From Pseudoxanthomonas sp. JBR18 (lineage in GTDB: Bacteria; Pseudomonadota; Gammaproteobacteria; Xanthomonadales; Xanthomonadaceae), in contig NZ_CP116339.1 of assembly GCF_028198165.1 (NCBI RefSeq), positions 682,001 through 746,000 on the forward strand: a stretch of DNA of 64,000 nucleotides, given 5' to 3'. The first letter of the stretch is position 1; every line of letters starts with the position of its first letter. Positions 1 through 8,678 of the stretch are shown one piece after another. Made by a program: the position numbers and the translations under genes. The notes beneath the pieces were generated by a model. That model was not told where the DNA came from and did no database searches. It saw only the letters and a list, made by a program, of their open reading frames with translations.

Positions 1-60
1 CATGGTAGCCCCGGCCGGTCCCGGCACGGACGGATCGAAGGCGGTGGCGGAATCAGTCAT
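1..60 (-). CDS. 5' end of an unidentified gene, cut by the left edge
   Basis: An ATG at 58-60 on the minus strand overlaps the TGA stop of the TauE/SafE gene (57-59) as ATGA. The frame stays open for 20 codons to the window edge and reads MTDSATAFDPSVPGPAGATM. The overlap suggests translational coupling to the upstream permease. This stretch is too short to assign a family, so the product is unknown. The start is supported only by the ATGA junction and the open frame. Confidence 0.45.
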   Translation of the reverse strand, partial: MTDSATAFDPSVPGPAGATM

Positions 61-809
61 AGGACGTTGAAGTGTTTGAGCAGGGTGCGGGTACTGAGCG
101 CGATCACCAGCGCGCCGACCACGCCCAGCATGGGGCGCGGACGCACGCGCTTGACCAGCCATGCACCGACTGGTGCGGCCAGCACGCCGCCGATGGCCAG
201 CGCGGCGATGATCTGCCAGTGCCCGACCCCCAGAGTGAGCAGGAACACCGCCGAGGCGGTGAGGGTGACGAAGAACTCCACCGCGTTGACGGTGCCCACG
301 GTCAGGCGCAGGTCGTTGCCGCGTGCCAGCAGGTTGCTGGCCACCACCGGTCCCCAGCCACCGCCGCCCAGCGCGTCGACCAGCGCGCCAAAGAAGCCTA
401 GCGGGCGCAGGTGCGAGGCCACATTGCGCGGCTGGTAGGGACGGAAGGCCCGGACCACGATCCACACCCCCATCAGCAGTAGGTAACCGGCGATCCAGGG
501 TTTCATCAGATCGCCCGGCAGGCTGGCCAGCAGGTAGGCCCCCACCGCCGCACCGATCACGCCGGGTAACAGCAGGCGCCGGAACAGCACCCGGTCGATG
601 TTGCCGAAGGCGTGGTGCGAGGCGGCCGAGGCGCCCGTGGTGAAGCACTCGGCCGCGTGCACCGTGGCGCTGGCCACCGCCGGGGGCACGCCGGCGCCCA
701 GCAGCAGCGTGGAGGCGGTGATGCCGTAGGCCATGCCCAGCGCGCCATCGACCAGCTGCGCGCCGAAGCCGATGGCGACATACCACAACAGGTCGGCGGA
801 GAGGTCCAT
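57..809 (-). CDS. TauE/SafE family sulfite exporter-like membrane protein
   Basis: This is a predicted inner-membrane transporter of the TauE/SafE family, whose members move sulfite, sulfoacetate or other organosulfur anions. I start it at the ATG giving MDLSADLLWY (250 aa) because the longer upstream frame is Arg/Gly-rich and runs into the cysJ promoter region. The protein is a series of hydrophobic helices, including the family's N-terminal G-A-Q-L-V-D-G-A-L-G-M-A-Y-G segment near residues 16-28 and a repeated G-x-W-G-P segment around residue 150. It is divergent from cysJ, so a role in sulfite or sulfate traffic beside sulfite reductase is likely. Substrate and direction of transport cannot be read from the sequence. 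Confidence 0.85.
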   Translation of the reverse strand: MDLSADLLWYVAIGFGAQLVDGALGMAYGITASTLLLGAGVPPAVASATVHAAECFTTGASAASHHAFGNIDRVLFRRLLLPGVIGAAVGAYLLASLPGDLMKPWIAGYLLLMGVWIVVRAFRPYQPRNVASHLRPLGFFGALVDALGGGGWGPVVASNLLARGNDLRLTVGTVNAVEFFVTLTASAVFLLTLGVGHWQIIAALAIGGVLAAPVGAWLVKRVRPRPMLGVVGALVIALSTRTLLKHFNVL

Positions 810-962
810 ACGGGAATCGAAGAGCGGGGCGGCGCAGTATCCGCAGGGGTGGGAGGCGGCGGAAATGCGCGGATGGCATAAGCGCATAACCGTTGATCCT
901 TTCCGCGCTCGCGTGGGGCCCCCTAGCCTGCGAGCTCTGTCGCTCCGCCCTGCCCGCCGCTC
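810..962. promoter_or_regulatory. Divergent promoter region between TauE/SafE gene and cysJ
   Basis: This 153 bp non-coding stretch must carry the promoters of both divergent genes. It is locally AT-richer around 876-900 and contains ATAAG at 878-882 and ATAAC at 886-890. ATAAC is the half-site of the perfect dyad found between cysB and cysG at 17544-17558, so CysB could bind here too. The second half of the dyad is not conserved, so this is only a weak candidate site. Confidence 0.4.
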
Positions 963-2807
963 ATGTCCAGCGCCCTGCCCGTCCCGCCCCTGCCCCTGTC
1001 CACCGATCAGGCCGATGCCCTGCACCGCCTGACCCGCGACCTGGACGCCGCGCGCCTGTGGTGGCTGTCCGGCTACGCCGCCGGCCTGGCCCAGGGCCAT
1101 CCCGTGGCCTCGGTCGGGGCCGTGCCGGCCGCCACGTCCGCACCCGCGGCCAGCGCAGGTGAGCGCGCCACCGTGCTGTATGGCAGCCAGACCGGCAACG
1201 CCAAGCGTGCCGCCGAGGCCCTGGCGTCAGAGCTGGAAGGCGCCGGCCTGGCGGTGCGCCTGGTCCGCGCCGACCGCTACGCCACGCGCGAGCTGGCCGG
1301 CGAGCGCCTGCTGTACCTGGTGATCAGCACCCAGGGCGAAGGCGATCCGCCGGACGATGCCATCGGCTTCACCGAATTCCTCAGCGGCCGCCGCGCGCCC
1401 AAGCTGCCGGAACTGAAGTTCGCCGTGCTGGGCCTGGGCGATTCCAGCTACGCCGACTTCTGCGGCATTTCCCGGCGTCTGGACGCGCGCCTGGCCGAAC
1501 TGGGCGCCACGCGCCTGTTCGCCGCCGGCGAAGCCGACCTGGACATCGACACCGTTGCCGCGCCCTGGCGCGCGCAGGCCTTGGAGCAGGCCAGGAACGT
1601 CCTCAAGTCCGCCGCTGCGCCCAGTGCCACGGTCACCCCGCTGCGTCCGGCCGCGGCCACGCCGGTCTACTCGCCCAGCGCGCCGTTTCAGGCCGAGGTG
1701 CTGGCCAGCCAGCCCATCGCCGGGCGCGACTTCAAGGGCCCGGCGTTCGGTCGCCACGGCGCGCCAGACAAGCAGGTGCGGCACATCGAGCTGTCCCTGG
1801 AAGGCAGCGGCCTGTCCTATCTGCCGGGCGACGCGCTGGGCATCGTCCACCGCAACCCGGATGCGCTGGTCGAACCGCTGCTGGAAGCCTTGAAGCTGGA
1901 CGGCGATGCCGCCCACCACATCGACGGCAGCGAACGCAGCGTGCGCGAATGGCTGGCCGGTCATCGCGAACTGACCAAGCTCTCGCGCCCGTTCCTGGCC
2001 GCCCATGCCAAGCTGGCCGGCGCGCGCGAGCTGGACGACCTGCTCACCCCCGGCAACGCCGACCTGTCCGCGCTGCTGGGCAGCCACCAGGTGATCGACG
2101 TGCTGCGCCGCTGGCCGGTGGAATGGAACGTGGCCGAGCTGCTGGGTGCGCTGCGCCCGCTGGCCCCCCGCCTGTATTCCATCGCCTCCAGCGCCAAGCG
2201 CGTGGGCGAGGAAGTGCACCTGACCGTCGACGTGCTCAACTATGACGCGCACGGCCACGCGCACAGCGGCTCGGCCAGCGGCTTTCTCGCCTCCCTGGCC
2301 GAAGGCGACCACGCCGCGGTGTATGTCGAGGCCAACGAGCGCTTCCGCGTGCCGGCCGACGGCACGCGCGACATCATCATGGTCGGCCCGGGCACGGGGG
2401 TGGCGCCATTCCGCGCCTTCACCCAGGAACGCGCCGAAACCGGCGCCTCGGGGCGCAACTGGCTGTTCTTCGGCGCCCAGCACTTCAACAGCGGCTTCCT
2501 CTACCAGAGCGAATGGCAGGAGGCGCTCAAGCGCGGCGAACTCAACAAGCTGGACCTGGCCTTCTCGCGCGACCAGGCCGACAAGATCTACGTGCAGCAC
2601 AAGCTGCGCCAGCGCGGCCGCGAGGTCTATGACTGGCTGCGTGGCGGCGCGCACTTCTACGTGTGCGGCTCGATCGCCATGGGCAAGGACGTGCATGCCG
2701 CGCTGACCCAGATCGTCGCCGAGCATGGCGCCCTGGATGCCGAAGCCGCCCACGACTACCTCACCACCCTGCAGTCCGAGGGACGCTACAGCCGCGACGT
2801 CTACTGA
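963..2807 (+). CDS. cysJ: Assimilatory sulfite reductase (NADPH) flavoprotein subunit
   Basis: CysJ passes electrons from NADPH through FAD and FMN to the CysI hemoprotein, which reduces sulfite to sulfide. The 614 aa protein has the usual CysJ length. A flavodoxin-type FMN domain begins near residue 68, with SQTGN at 75-79. It is followed by an FAD-binding region with RLYSIASS near 402 and an NADPH-binding region with GPGTGVAPFRAF near 475. The C-terminus RYSRDVY is typical of the family. It leads a cysJ-cysI-cysH cluster, 63 bp before cysI. The ATG at 963 is the first in frame after the 153 bp divergent promoter region. Confidence 0.97.
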   Translation: MSSALPVPPLPLSTDQADALHRLTRDLDAARLWWLSGYAAGLAQGHPVASVGAVPAATSAPAASAGERATVLYGSQTGNAKRAAEALASELEGAGLAVRLVRADRYATRELAGERLLYLVISTQGEGDPPDDAIGFTEFLSGRRAPKLPELKFAVLGLGDSSYADFCGISRRLDARLAELGATRLFAAGEADLDIDTVAAPWRAQALEQARNVLKSAAAPSATVTPLRPAAATPVYSPSAPFQAEVLASQPIAGRDFKGPAFGRHGAPDKQVRHIELSLEGSGLSYLPGDALGIVHRNPDALVEPLLEALKLDGDAAHHIDGSERSVREWLAGHRELTKLSRPFLAAHAKLAGARELDDLLTPGNADLSALLGSHQVIDVLRRWPVEWNVAELLGALRPLAPRLYSIASSAKRVGEEVHLTVDVLNYDAHGHAHSGSASGFLASLAEGDHAAVYVEANERFRVPADGTRDIIMVGPGTGVAPFRAFTQERAETGASGRNWLFFGAQHFNSGFLYQSEWQEALKRGELNKLDLAFSRDQADKIYVQHKLRQRGREVYDWLRGGAHFYVCGSIAMGKDVHAALTQIVAEHGALDAEAAHDYLTTLQSEGRYSRDVY

Positions 2808-2870
2808 CGTCCAGGCCCTTCCCCGCCGCACACCGCGCCTGCGGACACCGCGATTCAAACAAAGAAGATC

Positions 2871-4589
2871 ATGAGCAGCCATTCCGTCGAAGACATCAAA
2901 GCCGAAAGCCGCCGCCTGCGGGGCAGTCTGCTGGAGAGCCTGGCCGATCCGGTCACCGGCGCGCTGCGCGAGGACGACCAGACGCTGATCAAGTACCACG
3001 GCAGCTACCAGCAGGACGACCGCGACCTGCGCGACGAGCGTCGCCGCCAGAAGCTGGAGCCGGCCTACCAGTTCATGATCCGCACGCGCACGCCGGGCGG
3101 CGTCATCACCCCCGAGCAGTGGCTGAAGCTGGACGCCATCGCCACCCAGTACGGCAACCACTCGCTGCGTGTCACCACGCGTCAGGCCTTCCAGTTCCAC
3201 GGCGTGATCAAGCGTGAGCTCAAGGCCACCATGCAGGCGATCAACGCCGCGCTGATCGACACCCTGGCCGCCTGCGGGGACGTCAACCGCAACGTGCAGG
3301 TGGCGGCCAACCCGCTGCTGTCCGACGCGCACGCCACGCTCTACGCCGATGCGGCGGCCACCTCCGAACACCTGCTGCCCAACACCCGCGCCTATTACGA
3401 GATCTGGCTGGACGAAGAAAAGGTCGCCGGCGCCGGCGAGGAGACCGAGCCGGTCTACGGCGACACCTACCTGCCGCGCAAGTTCAAGATCGGCTTCGCC
3501 CTGCCGCCGACCAACGACGTGGACGTGTTCGCCAACGACCTGGGGTTCATCGGGATCACCGATGACGCCGGTCAGGTCGTCGGCTACAACGTCAGCCTCG
3601 GCGGCGGCATGGGCGCCAGCCATGGCGATGCGGAAACCTATCCGCGCGTGGCCGACGTGGTCGGCTTCATTCCGCGCGCGCAACTGCTCGATGTCGCCAC
3701 CGCCGTGGTTACCACCCAGCGCGACTTCGGCAACCGCGATGTGCGCAAGCGCGCGCGCTTCAAGTACACCATCGACGACAAGGGCCTGGACTTCATCAAG
3801 GCGCAGATCGAGCAGCGTGCCGGCGTGCAGTTCCAGCCCGCGCGCGCGTTCGCCTTCGACCACAACGGCGACCGCTTCGGCTGGACGCAGGGGACCGACG
3901 GTCGCTGGCACCTGACCCTGTCGATCTCCGCCGGCCGCATCGCCGATGTCGATGCCGCCACCCATCTGACCGGCCTGCGCGAGATCGCCGCGCTGCTGCA
4001 GGAGGCGGGCATCGGCGAGTTCCGCATGACCGCCAACCAGAATCTGGTGATCTCCAACCTGGATGATGCGCTCAAGCCGAAGGTCGACGCGCTGATCGCT
4101 CAGCACGGTCTGGACGCCGGTAACGCCTTGCCGACCGCACTGGCGCGCAAGGCCATGGCCTGCGTGGCCCTGCCGACCTGCGGGCTGGCCATGGCCGAGG
4201 CCGAACGCTACCTGCCCGCGTTCACCGACAAGCTGCAGCCGCTGCTGGACAGGCATGGCCTGGCCGAAGCCCCGATCGTGCTGCGCATTTCCGGCTGCCC
4301 CAACGGCTGCTCGCGCCCGTACCTGGCCGAGATCGCCTTGGTCGGCAAGGCGCCGGGCCGCTACAACCTGATGCTCGGTGGCGACCACCGCGGCCAGCGC
4401 CTCAACACCCTGTACCGGGAGAACATCACCGAGGACGAGATCCTCGGCGCGCTCGACCCGTTGTTCGGCCGCTACGCCGCCGAGCGCGCAGGCGACGAGG
4501 GCTTCGGTGACTTCCTGCATCGGGCCGGCGAGATCGACTTGCCGCCCTACCCCACCCATCGATCCATTCCCGTGGAGATGCACGCATGA
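2871..4589 (+). CDS. cysI: Assimilatory sulfite reductase hemoprotein subunit
   Basis: CysI holds siroheme coupled to a [4Fe-4S] cluster and performs the six-electron reduction of sulfite to sulfide with electrons from CysJ. The protein is 572 aa, normal for CysI. The four cluster/siroheme cysteines are intact: C431 and C437 in C-x5-C (CVALPTC), and C476 and C480 in C-x3-C (CPNGC). The N-terminal half contains the expected sulfite/nitrite reductase half-domain, with [12 protein letters not shown] near residue 100. Its TGA overlaps the cysH ATG by four bases (ATGA at 4586-4589), so translation of the two is probably coupled. The siroheme would come from CysG, encoded at 17.6 kb. Confidence 0.97.
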   Translation: MSSHSVEDIKAESRRLRGSLLESLADPVTGALREDDQTLIKYHGSYQQDDRDLRDERRRQKLEPAYQFMIRTRTPGGVITPEQWLKLDAIATQYGNHSLRVTTRQAFQFHGVIKRELKATMQAINAALIDTLAACGDVNRNVQVAANPLLSDAHATLYADAAATSEHLLPNTRAYYEIWLDEEKVAGAGEETEPVYGDTYLPRKFKIGFALPPTNDVDVFANDLGFIGITDDAGQVVGYNVSLGGGMGASHGDAETYPRVADVVGFIPRAQLLDVATAVVTTQRDFGNRDVRKRARFKYTIDDKGLDFIKAQIEQRAGVQFQPARAFAFDHNGDRFGWTQGTDGRWHLTLSISAGRIADVDAATHLTGLREIAALLQEAGIGEFRMTANQNLVISNLDDALKPKVDALIAQHGLDAGNALPTALARKAMACVALPTCGLAMAEAERYLPAFTDKLQPLLDRHGLAEAPIVLRISGCPNGCSRPYLAEIALVGKAPGRYNLMLGGDHRGQRLNTLYRENITEDEILGALDPLFGRYAAERAGDEGFGDFLHRAGEIDLPPYPTHRSIPVEMHA

Positions 4590-5317
4590 ACGCGCTGCCT
4601 GCCAACACGCCGCGCCCGCGCGCGGCCGACGCCATCGACCTGAAAGCCGCCAACGCCGCGCTGGAGAAGCTGGACGCGCCCGCGCGCGTAGCCTGGGCGC
4701 TGGAACATGGCCCGGGCGTGGCCGCGCTGTCCTCCAGCTTCGGCGCGCAGTCGGCGGTGGCCCTGCACCTGTTGACCCAGCAGCGTCCGGACATCCCCGT
4801 GATCCTGGTTGATACCGGCTATCTGTTCCCGGAAACCTACCGCTTCGCCGACGCCCTGATCGACCGGCTCAAGCTCAACATCCAGGTGTTCCGCCCCCTG
4901 GTCAGTCGCGCCTGGATGGAAGCGCGTCACGGCCGGCTGTGGGAGCAGGGCGTGGTCGGCATCGAGCAGTACAACAACCTGCGCAAGGTCGAACCGATGC
5001 GCCGTGCGCTGGACGAGCTAGAGGTCGGCACCTGGTTCACCGGCCTGCGCCGCCAGCAGTCCACCAGCCGCACCGACACCCCCATCGTGCAGCTGCGCGG
5101 CACGCGCTGGAAGGTCAGCCCCATCGCCGATTGGACCGACCGCGACATCTGGCAGTACATGAAAGCCCACGACCTGCCCTACCACCCACTGTGGGATGAG
5201 GGTTACGTCTCCATCGGCGACATCCACACCACCCGCCGCTGGGAGCCGGGCATGCGCGAGGAAGACACCCGCTTCTTCGGCCTCAAGCGCGAGTGCGGGA
5301 TCCACGAGCAGCTTTGA
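4586..5317 (+). CDS. cysH: Phosphoadenosine phosphosulfate (PAPS) reductase
   Basis: CysH reduces PAPS to sulfite with thioredoxin or glutaredoxin as donor, the step before CysJI. The protein is 243 aa and has the sulfonucleotide-binding [10 protein letters not shown] loop near residue 48, an R-T-D-T-P-I-V-Q segment, and the C-terminal catalytic ECGIH motif with Cys237. It lacks the two Cys-Cys pairs that ligate an iron-sulfur cluster in APS-type reductases, so PAPS rather than APS is the likely substrate. It overlaps cysI by four bases and is followed by a hairpin terminator at 5347-5371. Confidence 0.96.
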   Translation: MNALPANTPRPRAADAIDLKAANAALEKLDAPARVAWALEHGPGVAALSSSFGAQSAVALHLLTQQRPDIPVILVDTGYLFPETYRFADALIDRLKLNIQVFRPLVSRAWMEARHGRLWEQGVVGIEQYNNLRKVEPMRRALDELEVGTWFTGLRRQQSTSRTDTPIVQLRGTRWKVSPIADWTDRDIWQYMKAHDLPYHPLWDEGYVSIGDIHTTRRWEPGMREEDTRFFGLKRECGIHEQL

Positions 5318-5346
5318 CTCGCACGTACCGTCCTATCTCCCTTTCA

Positions 5347-5371
5347 GGGCCGGCCTCATTACCGGCCCTTT
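5347..5371 (+). terminator. Terminator after cysJIH
   Basis: GGGCCGG (5347-5353) pairs with CCGGCCC (5362-5368) across an 8 nt loop, followed by TTTCC. It lies 30 bp after the cysH stop and would end the cysJIH transcript. Confidence 0.75.
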
Positions 5372-5420
5372 CCATTCCAGCCCGCCCTGCCGAGCTGACG
5401 CAGAGGCAGGGCGGCCCAGA

Positions 5421-5873
5421 TCAGCGATGCGCACGCTCGCGCACATCGTCCAGCGCCAGCTTGGTGTCCTCGTCAGCCTGATCGTCAGCGGGACCGACGT
5501 TGCAGGCAATGATCATGCGCGGCCGGCCGTCGGCGCTTGGCGTCGCCACATTGAACACCGAATGCCTCGTCCGGTTGTCGCCGCAACCGCTGCCGCAGTA
5601 CAGGTCAAGCTGTCGCAGCCTGGGGCCGCGCAGGGTTTCGAGCACCTCAAAGCGCACCAGGTCGTAGGTTTCGGGCATGCCCGCAATGCGGGAATACGGC
5701 GTGAGCACGTGCCCACGGGACAAGACTTCATGGGGAACGATGACATAGACGTCCTCCGCACGGCGAAGGCGGGTCGGATAGTGGTCGCAACTGAGCGCTA
5801 GGCTGTTAAACGACCACGCCAGGAACATCACCAGGCCCACGAGGGAAACGACCCGTCGTCCACGCTTTTTCAT
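5421..5873 (-). CDS. Small exported protein of unknown function
   Basis: This encodes 150 aa starting MKKRGRRVVSLVGL. A basic N-terminus and a hydrophobic stretch ending near SLALS form a likely signal peptide, so the product is probably periplasmic or secreted. The ATG at 5873 is preferred over an upstream in-frame ATG at 5912 because GGAGG lies just before it. The mature part has three cysteines, one after the signal sequence and two in CGSGC, which could form disulfides. I do not recognise the family. It is a single-gene unit convergent with cysH. Confidence 0.7.
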   Translation of the reverse strand: MKKRGRRVVSLVGLVMFLAWSFNSLALSCDHYPTRLRRAEDVYVIVPHEVLSRGHVLTPYSRIAGMPETYDLVRFEVLETLRGPRLRQLDLYCGSGCGDNRTRHSVFNVATPSADGRPRMIIACNVGPADDQADEDTKLALDDVRERAHR

Positions 5874-6047
5874 GACACCTCCGTGCGCCACCTCGGGTGC
5901 GCAGCCTGACATGGATCAGGCGTGCATGTCCCGAATGGACAGCCCTGGCCTCGCCCGACCGATGTGCGCACCTTGAACGATGCCATGGCGGCGAGATGTC
6001 GCTGACAACGATACGCCAGCGCACTGAACCGGTTACTGTTCCGGACA

Positions 6048-7691
6048 ATGGATTCCGGACACATGGGCATGGTCAAGCGCGATTACTTCGAACACCTGCG
6101 TACCTTGGACACCACGCCCGCGCCGGGCCCGGTCAACGCCTGGCAGACCTGCGTCGGCGCGCACCTGGGCCGGCAGCGCGAGGCGCTGTGCTGGATCGAC
6201 CTGCAACGCGTGGTGCGTCGCTATACCTTCGAGCAGTTGGACGCGTGGTCGGCCCAATTCGCCCACTTGCTGCTGTCCCGTGGTGTCGGCCCGGGCGAGG
6301 TGGTGGCGGGCCTGCTGCCGCGGCGGCTGGAGTTGCTGATCGTGGTGCTGGGCACCTGGCGCCTGGGCGCGGTCTACCAGCCGCTGTTCACCGCCTTCGG
6401 CCCCAAGTCGCTGGAGCACCGCCTGTCTTCCAGCGGCGCCAGGCTGGTGGTGGCTTCGGCCGACCAGCGGCCCAAGCTGGACGAGGTGCCGGGCCATCCA
6501 CCGGTGCTGACCCTGGGTAGCGGCGATGCCGAGGATTTCTGGGCCGCGCTGGAAGGCCTGCCGCAGGCGTTCGATCCGGTCGCCCGCGACCGCGAGGACC
6601 CGTGCATGGTCATGTTCACCTCCGGCACGGCCGGCGCGGCCAAGGGTCTGCTGGTCCCGCTGCATGCGCTGGACGCGATCGCCACCTACATGCGCGAGGC
6701 GGTGGACGTGCGCGAGGACGACGTCCTGTGGAACATCGCCGATCCGGGTTGGGCCTACGGCCTCTACTACGGCATCACCGGTCCGCTGGCGCTGGGCCAT
6801 TCGGTGACCTTCCACGAAGGGCCGTTCACCGTGGAGAGTTGCTACCGGACCATTGCCGAACTCGGCGTGACCAACCTGATGGGCGCGCCGACGGCCTACC
6901 GCATGCTGATGGCCGCCGGTGACGCGGCCGCCGCGCAGGTGAAGGGCCAGCTGCGCGCGGTCAGCAGCGCCGGCGAGCCGCTCAACCCGGAGGTCATCCG
7001 CTGGTTCGACAAGGCGCTGGGCACGATCATCCACGACCACTACGGCCAGACCGAAACCGGCATGACCCTGTGCAACCATCACGCGCTAGCGCATCCGGTG
7101 CAGGCCGGCAGCGCCGGCTATCCGCTGCCCGGCTATCGGCTGGACGTCTTGAACGAGGACGGCCAGCCGCAGCCGGTCGGCGTGCCGGGGATGCTGGCGG
7201 TGCACATTGCCGATTCCCCCGCGCTGTTCTTCCGTGGCTACTGGAAGGCGCAAGCGCAGCCGTTCAAGGATGGCTGGTACCTCACCGGCGACACGGTCGA
7301 GCGCAATGCCGATGGCAGCATCGCCTTCGTCGGCCGCAGCGACGATGTGATCACCTCGGCCGGCTACCGCATCGGCCCGTTCGACGTGGAAAGCTGCCTG
7401 CTCGAACATCCCGATGTGGTCGAGGCCGGCGTGGTCGGCAAGCCCGATCCCGAACGACGCGAGCTGGTCAAGGCATACGTGGTGTTGCGGCCGGGCGTGG
7501 AAGGCAGCGATGCGCTGGCCACCGAGCTGGCCGGATACGTGAAAAAGCGTCTTTCCGCGCACGCCTACCCGCGCGAGATCGCCTTTGTGGCCGAACTGCC
7601 CAAAACCCCCAGCGGCAAGATCCAGCGCTTCCTGCTGCGCCACCAGGCCAGGGCGGAAGTCGAAGGCGTGCAGGCGTCAGCGGCGGACTGA
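6048..7691 (+). CDS. AMP-forming acyl-CoA synthetase, acetyl/propionyl-CoA synthetase-like
   Basis: This ANL-superfamily adenylate-forming enzyme should activate a carboxylic acid with ATP and CoA. It is 547 aa, shorter than typical Acs (about 650) and closer to medium-chain acyl-CoA synthetases. Motifs in order: the phosphate-binding TSGTAGAAKG at 191-200, YGQTETG at 332-338, the GWYLTGD motif, and the catalytic lysine K524 in TPSGKIQR. In-frame ATGs also occur at 6063 and 6069 and no strong ribosome site separates them, so the exact start is uncertain. A direct repeat TTCCGGACA (6039-6047 and 6053-6061) straddles the first ATG. The acid used is unknown. It has no operon partner. Confidence 0.88.
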   Translation: MDSGHMGMVKRDYFEHLRTLDTTPAPGPVNAWQTCVGAHLGRQREALCWIDLQRVVRRYTFEQLDAWSAQFAHLLLSRGVGPGEVVAGLLPRRLELLIVVLGTWRLGAVYQPLFTAFGPKSLEHRLSSSGARLVVASADQRPKLDEVPGHPPVLTLGSGDAEDFWAALEGLPQAFDPVARDREDPCMVMFTSGTAGAAKGLLVPLHALDAIATYMREAVDVREDDVLWNIADPGWAYGLYYGITGPLALGHSVTFHEGPFTVESCYRTIAELGVTNLMGAPTAYRMLMAAGDAAAAQVKGQLRAVSSAGEPLNPEVIRWFDKALGTIIHDHYGQTETGMTLCNHHALAHPVQAGSAGYPLPGYRLDVLNEDGQPQPVGVPGMLAVHIADSPALFFRGYWKAQAQPFKDGWYLTGDTVERNADGSIAFVGRSDDVITSAGYRIGPFDVESCLLEHPDVVEAGVVGKPDPERRELVKAYVVLRPGVEGSDALATELAGYVKKRLSAHAYPREIAFVAELPKTPSGKIQRFLLRHQARAEVEGVQASAAD

Positions 7692-7711
7692 AGACCGCCG
7701 CTGCCAGTGGC

Positions 7712-8059
7712 TCATTCGGCGACGGCCGGGGCGGCCAACGGTACCTTTTCCCCGCAGGCCAGGCACTTGCGATACGCCACACCGCGCTTGCGACGCGGGC
7801 GCGAGAGCAGGCCGCCGCAGTGGCACCTGCCCTGCTCCAGGCCACGCAGCCACAGATAGAGTCGCCAGCTGGCGAGCATCGCCCAGATGAATCCCAGCGC
7901 AGTCCCCAGCAGCGAAAGCAGGGACGCCGCATGGTGCGCGCCCTCCACGCCGAGCACGCCACGCGCGTGCTCGGCCGCGAAGGACAGGCCCCAGCCAGTG
8001 GCGACCAGCACCGGCGCCGGTGCGTAAAGACGCGCCACCATTCGCGAAAGACGCTTCAT
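7712..8059 (-). CDS. Small membrane protein with C-terminal zinc ribbon
   Basis: This predicts 115 aa starting MKRLSRMVARLY; an ATG 11 codons upstream is possible. Two hydrophobic segments (about residues 12-32 and 45-70) suggest a two-helix membrane protein. A cytoplasmic-type tail carries C-H-C-G and C-L-A-C-G, a four-cysteine zinc-ribbon arrangement. The family is not recognised. It is convergent with the acyl-CoA synthetase and only 64 bp downstream of the PCuAC gene on the same strand, so it may be read with the copper operon. Confidence 0.65.
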   Translation of the reverse strand: MKRLSRMVARLYAPAPVLVATGWGLSFAAEHARGVLGVEGAHHAASLLSLLGTALGFIWAMLASWRLYLWLRGLEQGRCHCGGLLSRPRRKRGVAYRKCLACGEKVPLAAPAVAE

Positions 8060-8123
8060 GCCCGCTGTTCCCCGGTCGGCGAGGCGGACCACACCGGGTC
8101 CGCTTGGCCTCGACCTTAACCGG

Positions 8124-8594
8124 TCACATGTGCATGTCGTGCATGTCGTGGGGACCGGCCGCGCCCAGCGGCATCACCTTCAGGTGCACGACTAGGTCCG
8201 GCGCGTGGGCGAAGGACAGGGTGACCTCCACCTGCTGCCCGGCCACCAGCGGCCCGGTGGGGGCGACCAGCATCAGATGCGTGCCGGACGGGGCCAGCGA
8301 CACGGTTGCGCCGGCAGGCAGATCCACGCCATCCACCTGGCGCATGCGCATGACCCCGCCCTGCATGGCGCTCTCGTGCAGTTCCACGCGCGCCGCCGCC
8401 GGCGAGCGCGCGCCCACCAGCCGGTCGGCCTGTGCCGCGGTGTTGACCAGGGTCAGGTATCCGACCGCCGTCGGTGCATGCGGCGGTGTGGCCCGCGTCC
8501 AGGCCTCGCGCACCTGGATGGCCGGCGACGGCGTGGCGGCCTGGGCCACGGGCAACAACCCCAGCAGCCCCGCGATAACGATGGTCTTGAACAT
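8124..8594 (-). CDS. PCuAC-type periplasmic copper chaperone
   Basis: PCuA(C) proteins bind Cu(I) in the periplasm and help load the CuA site of cytochrome c oxidase. The protein is 156 aa with a signal peptide ending AQAA near residue 20. The family's copper ligands are exact: H73-x10-M84-x21-H106-x-M108. An extra His/Met-rich tail (HDMHDMHM) ends the protein. The start at 8594 gives a clean signal sequence. It is the last gene of a minus-strand cluster with a PepSY protein, a TonB receptor and a DUF2946 protein, all with Met/His-rich stretches or metal-linked families. Confidence 0.93.
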   Translation of the reverse strand: MFKTIVIAGLLGLLPVAQAATPSPAIQVREAWTRATPPHAPTAVGYLTLVNTAAQADRLVGARSPAAARVELHESAMQGGVMRMRQVDGVDLPAGATVSLAPSGTHLMLVAPTGPLVAGQQVEVTLSFAHAPDLVVHLKVMPLGAAGPHDMHDMHM

Positions 8595-8678
8595 GCGCCT
8601 TGCCCTCTCCTTCAAGGTCGATGGCGGACGACGCCGCCGTTGGGGACAGCATGCCGGCACGGTCGCCCGCTGTCTGTC

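Noticed and set aside
1227..4583. 1118-codon open frame on the minus strand over cysJ and cysI
   Set aside because: It is antisense to two well-supported genes; its translation is Gln/Gly/Arg/Val-rich low-complexity sequence typical of high-GC shadow frames.
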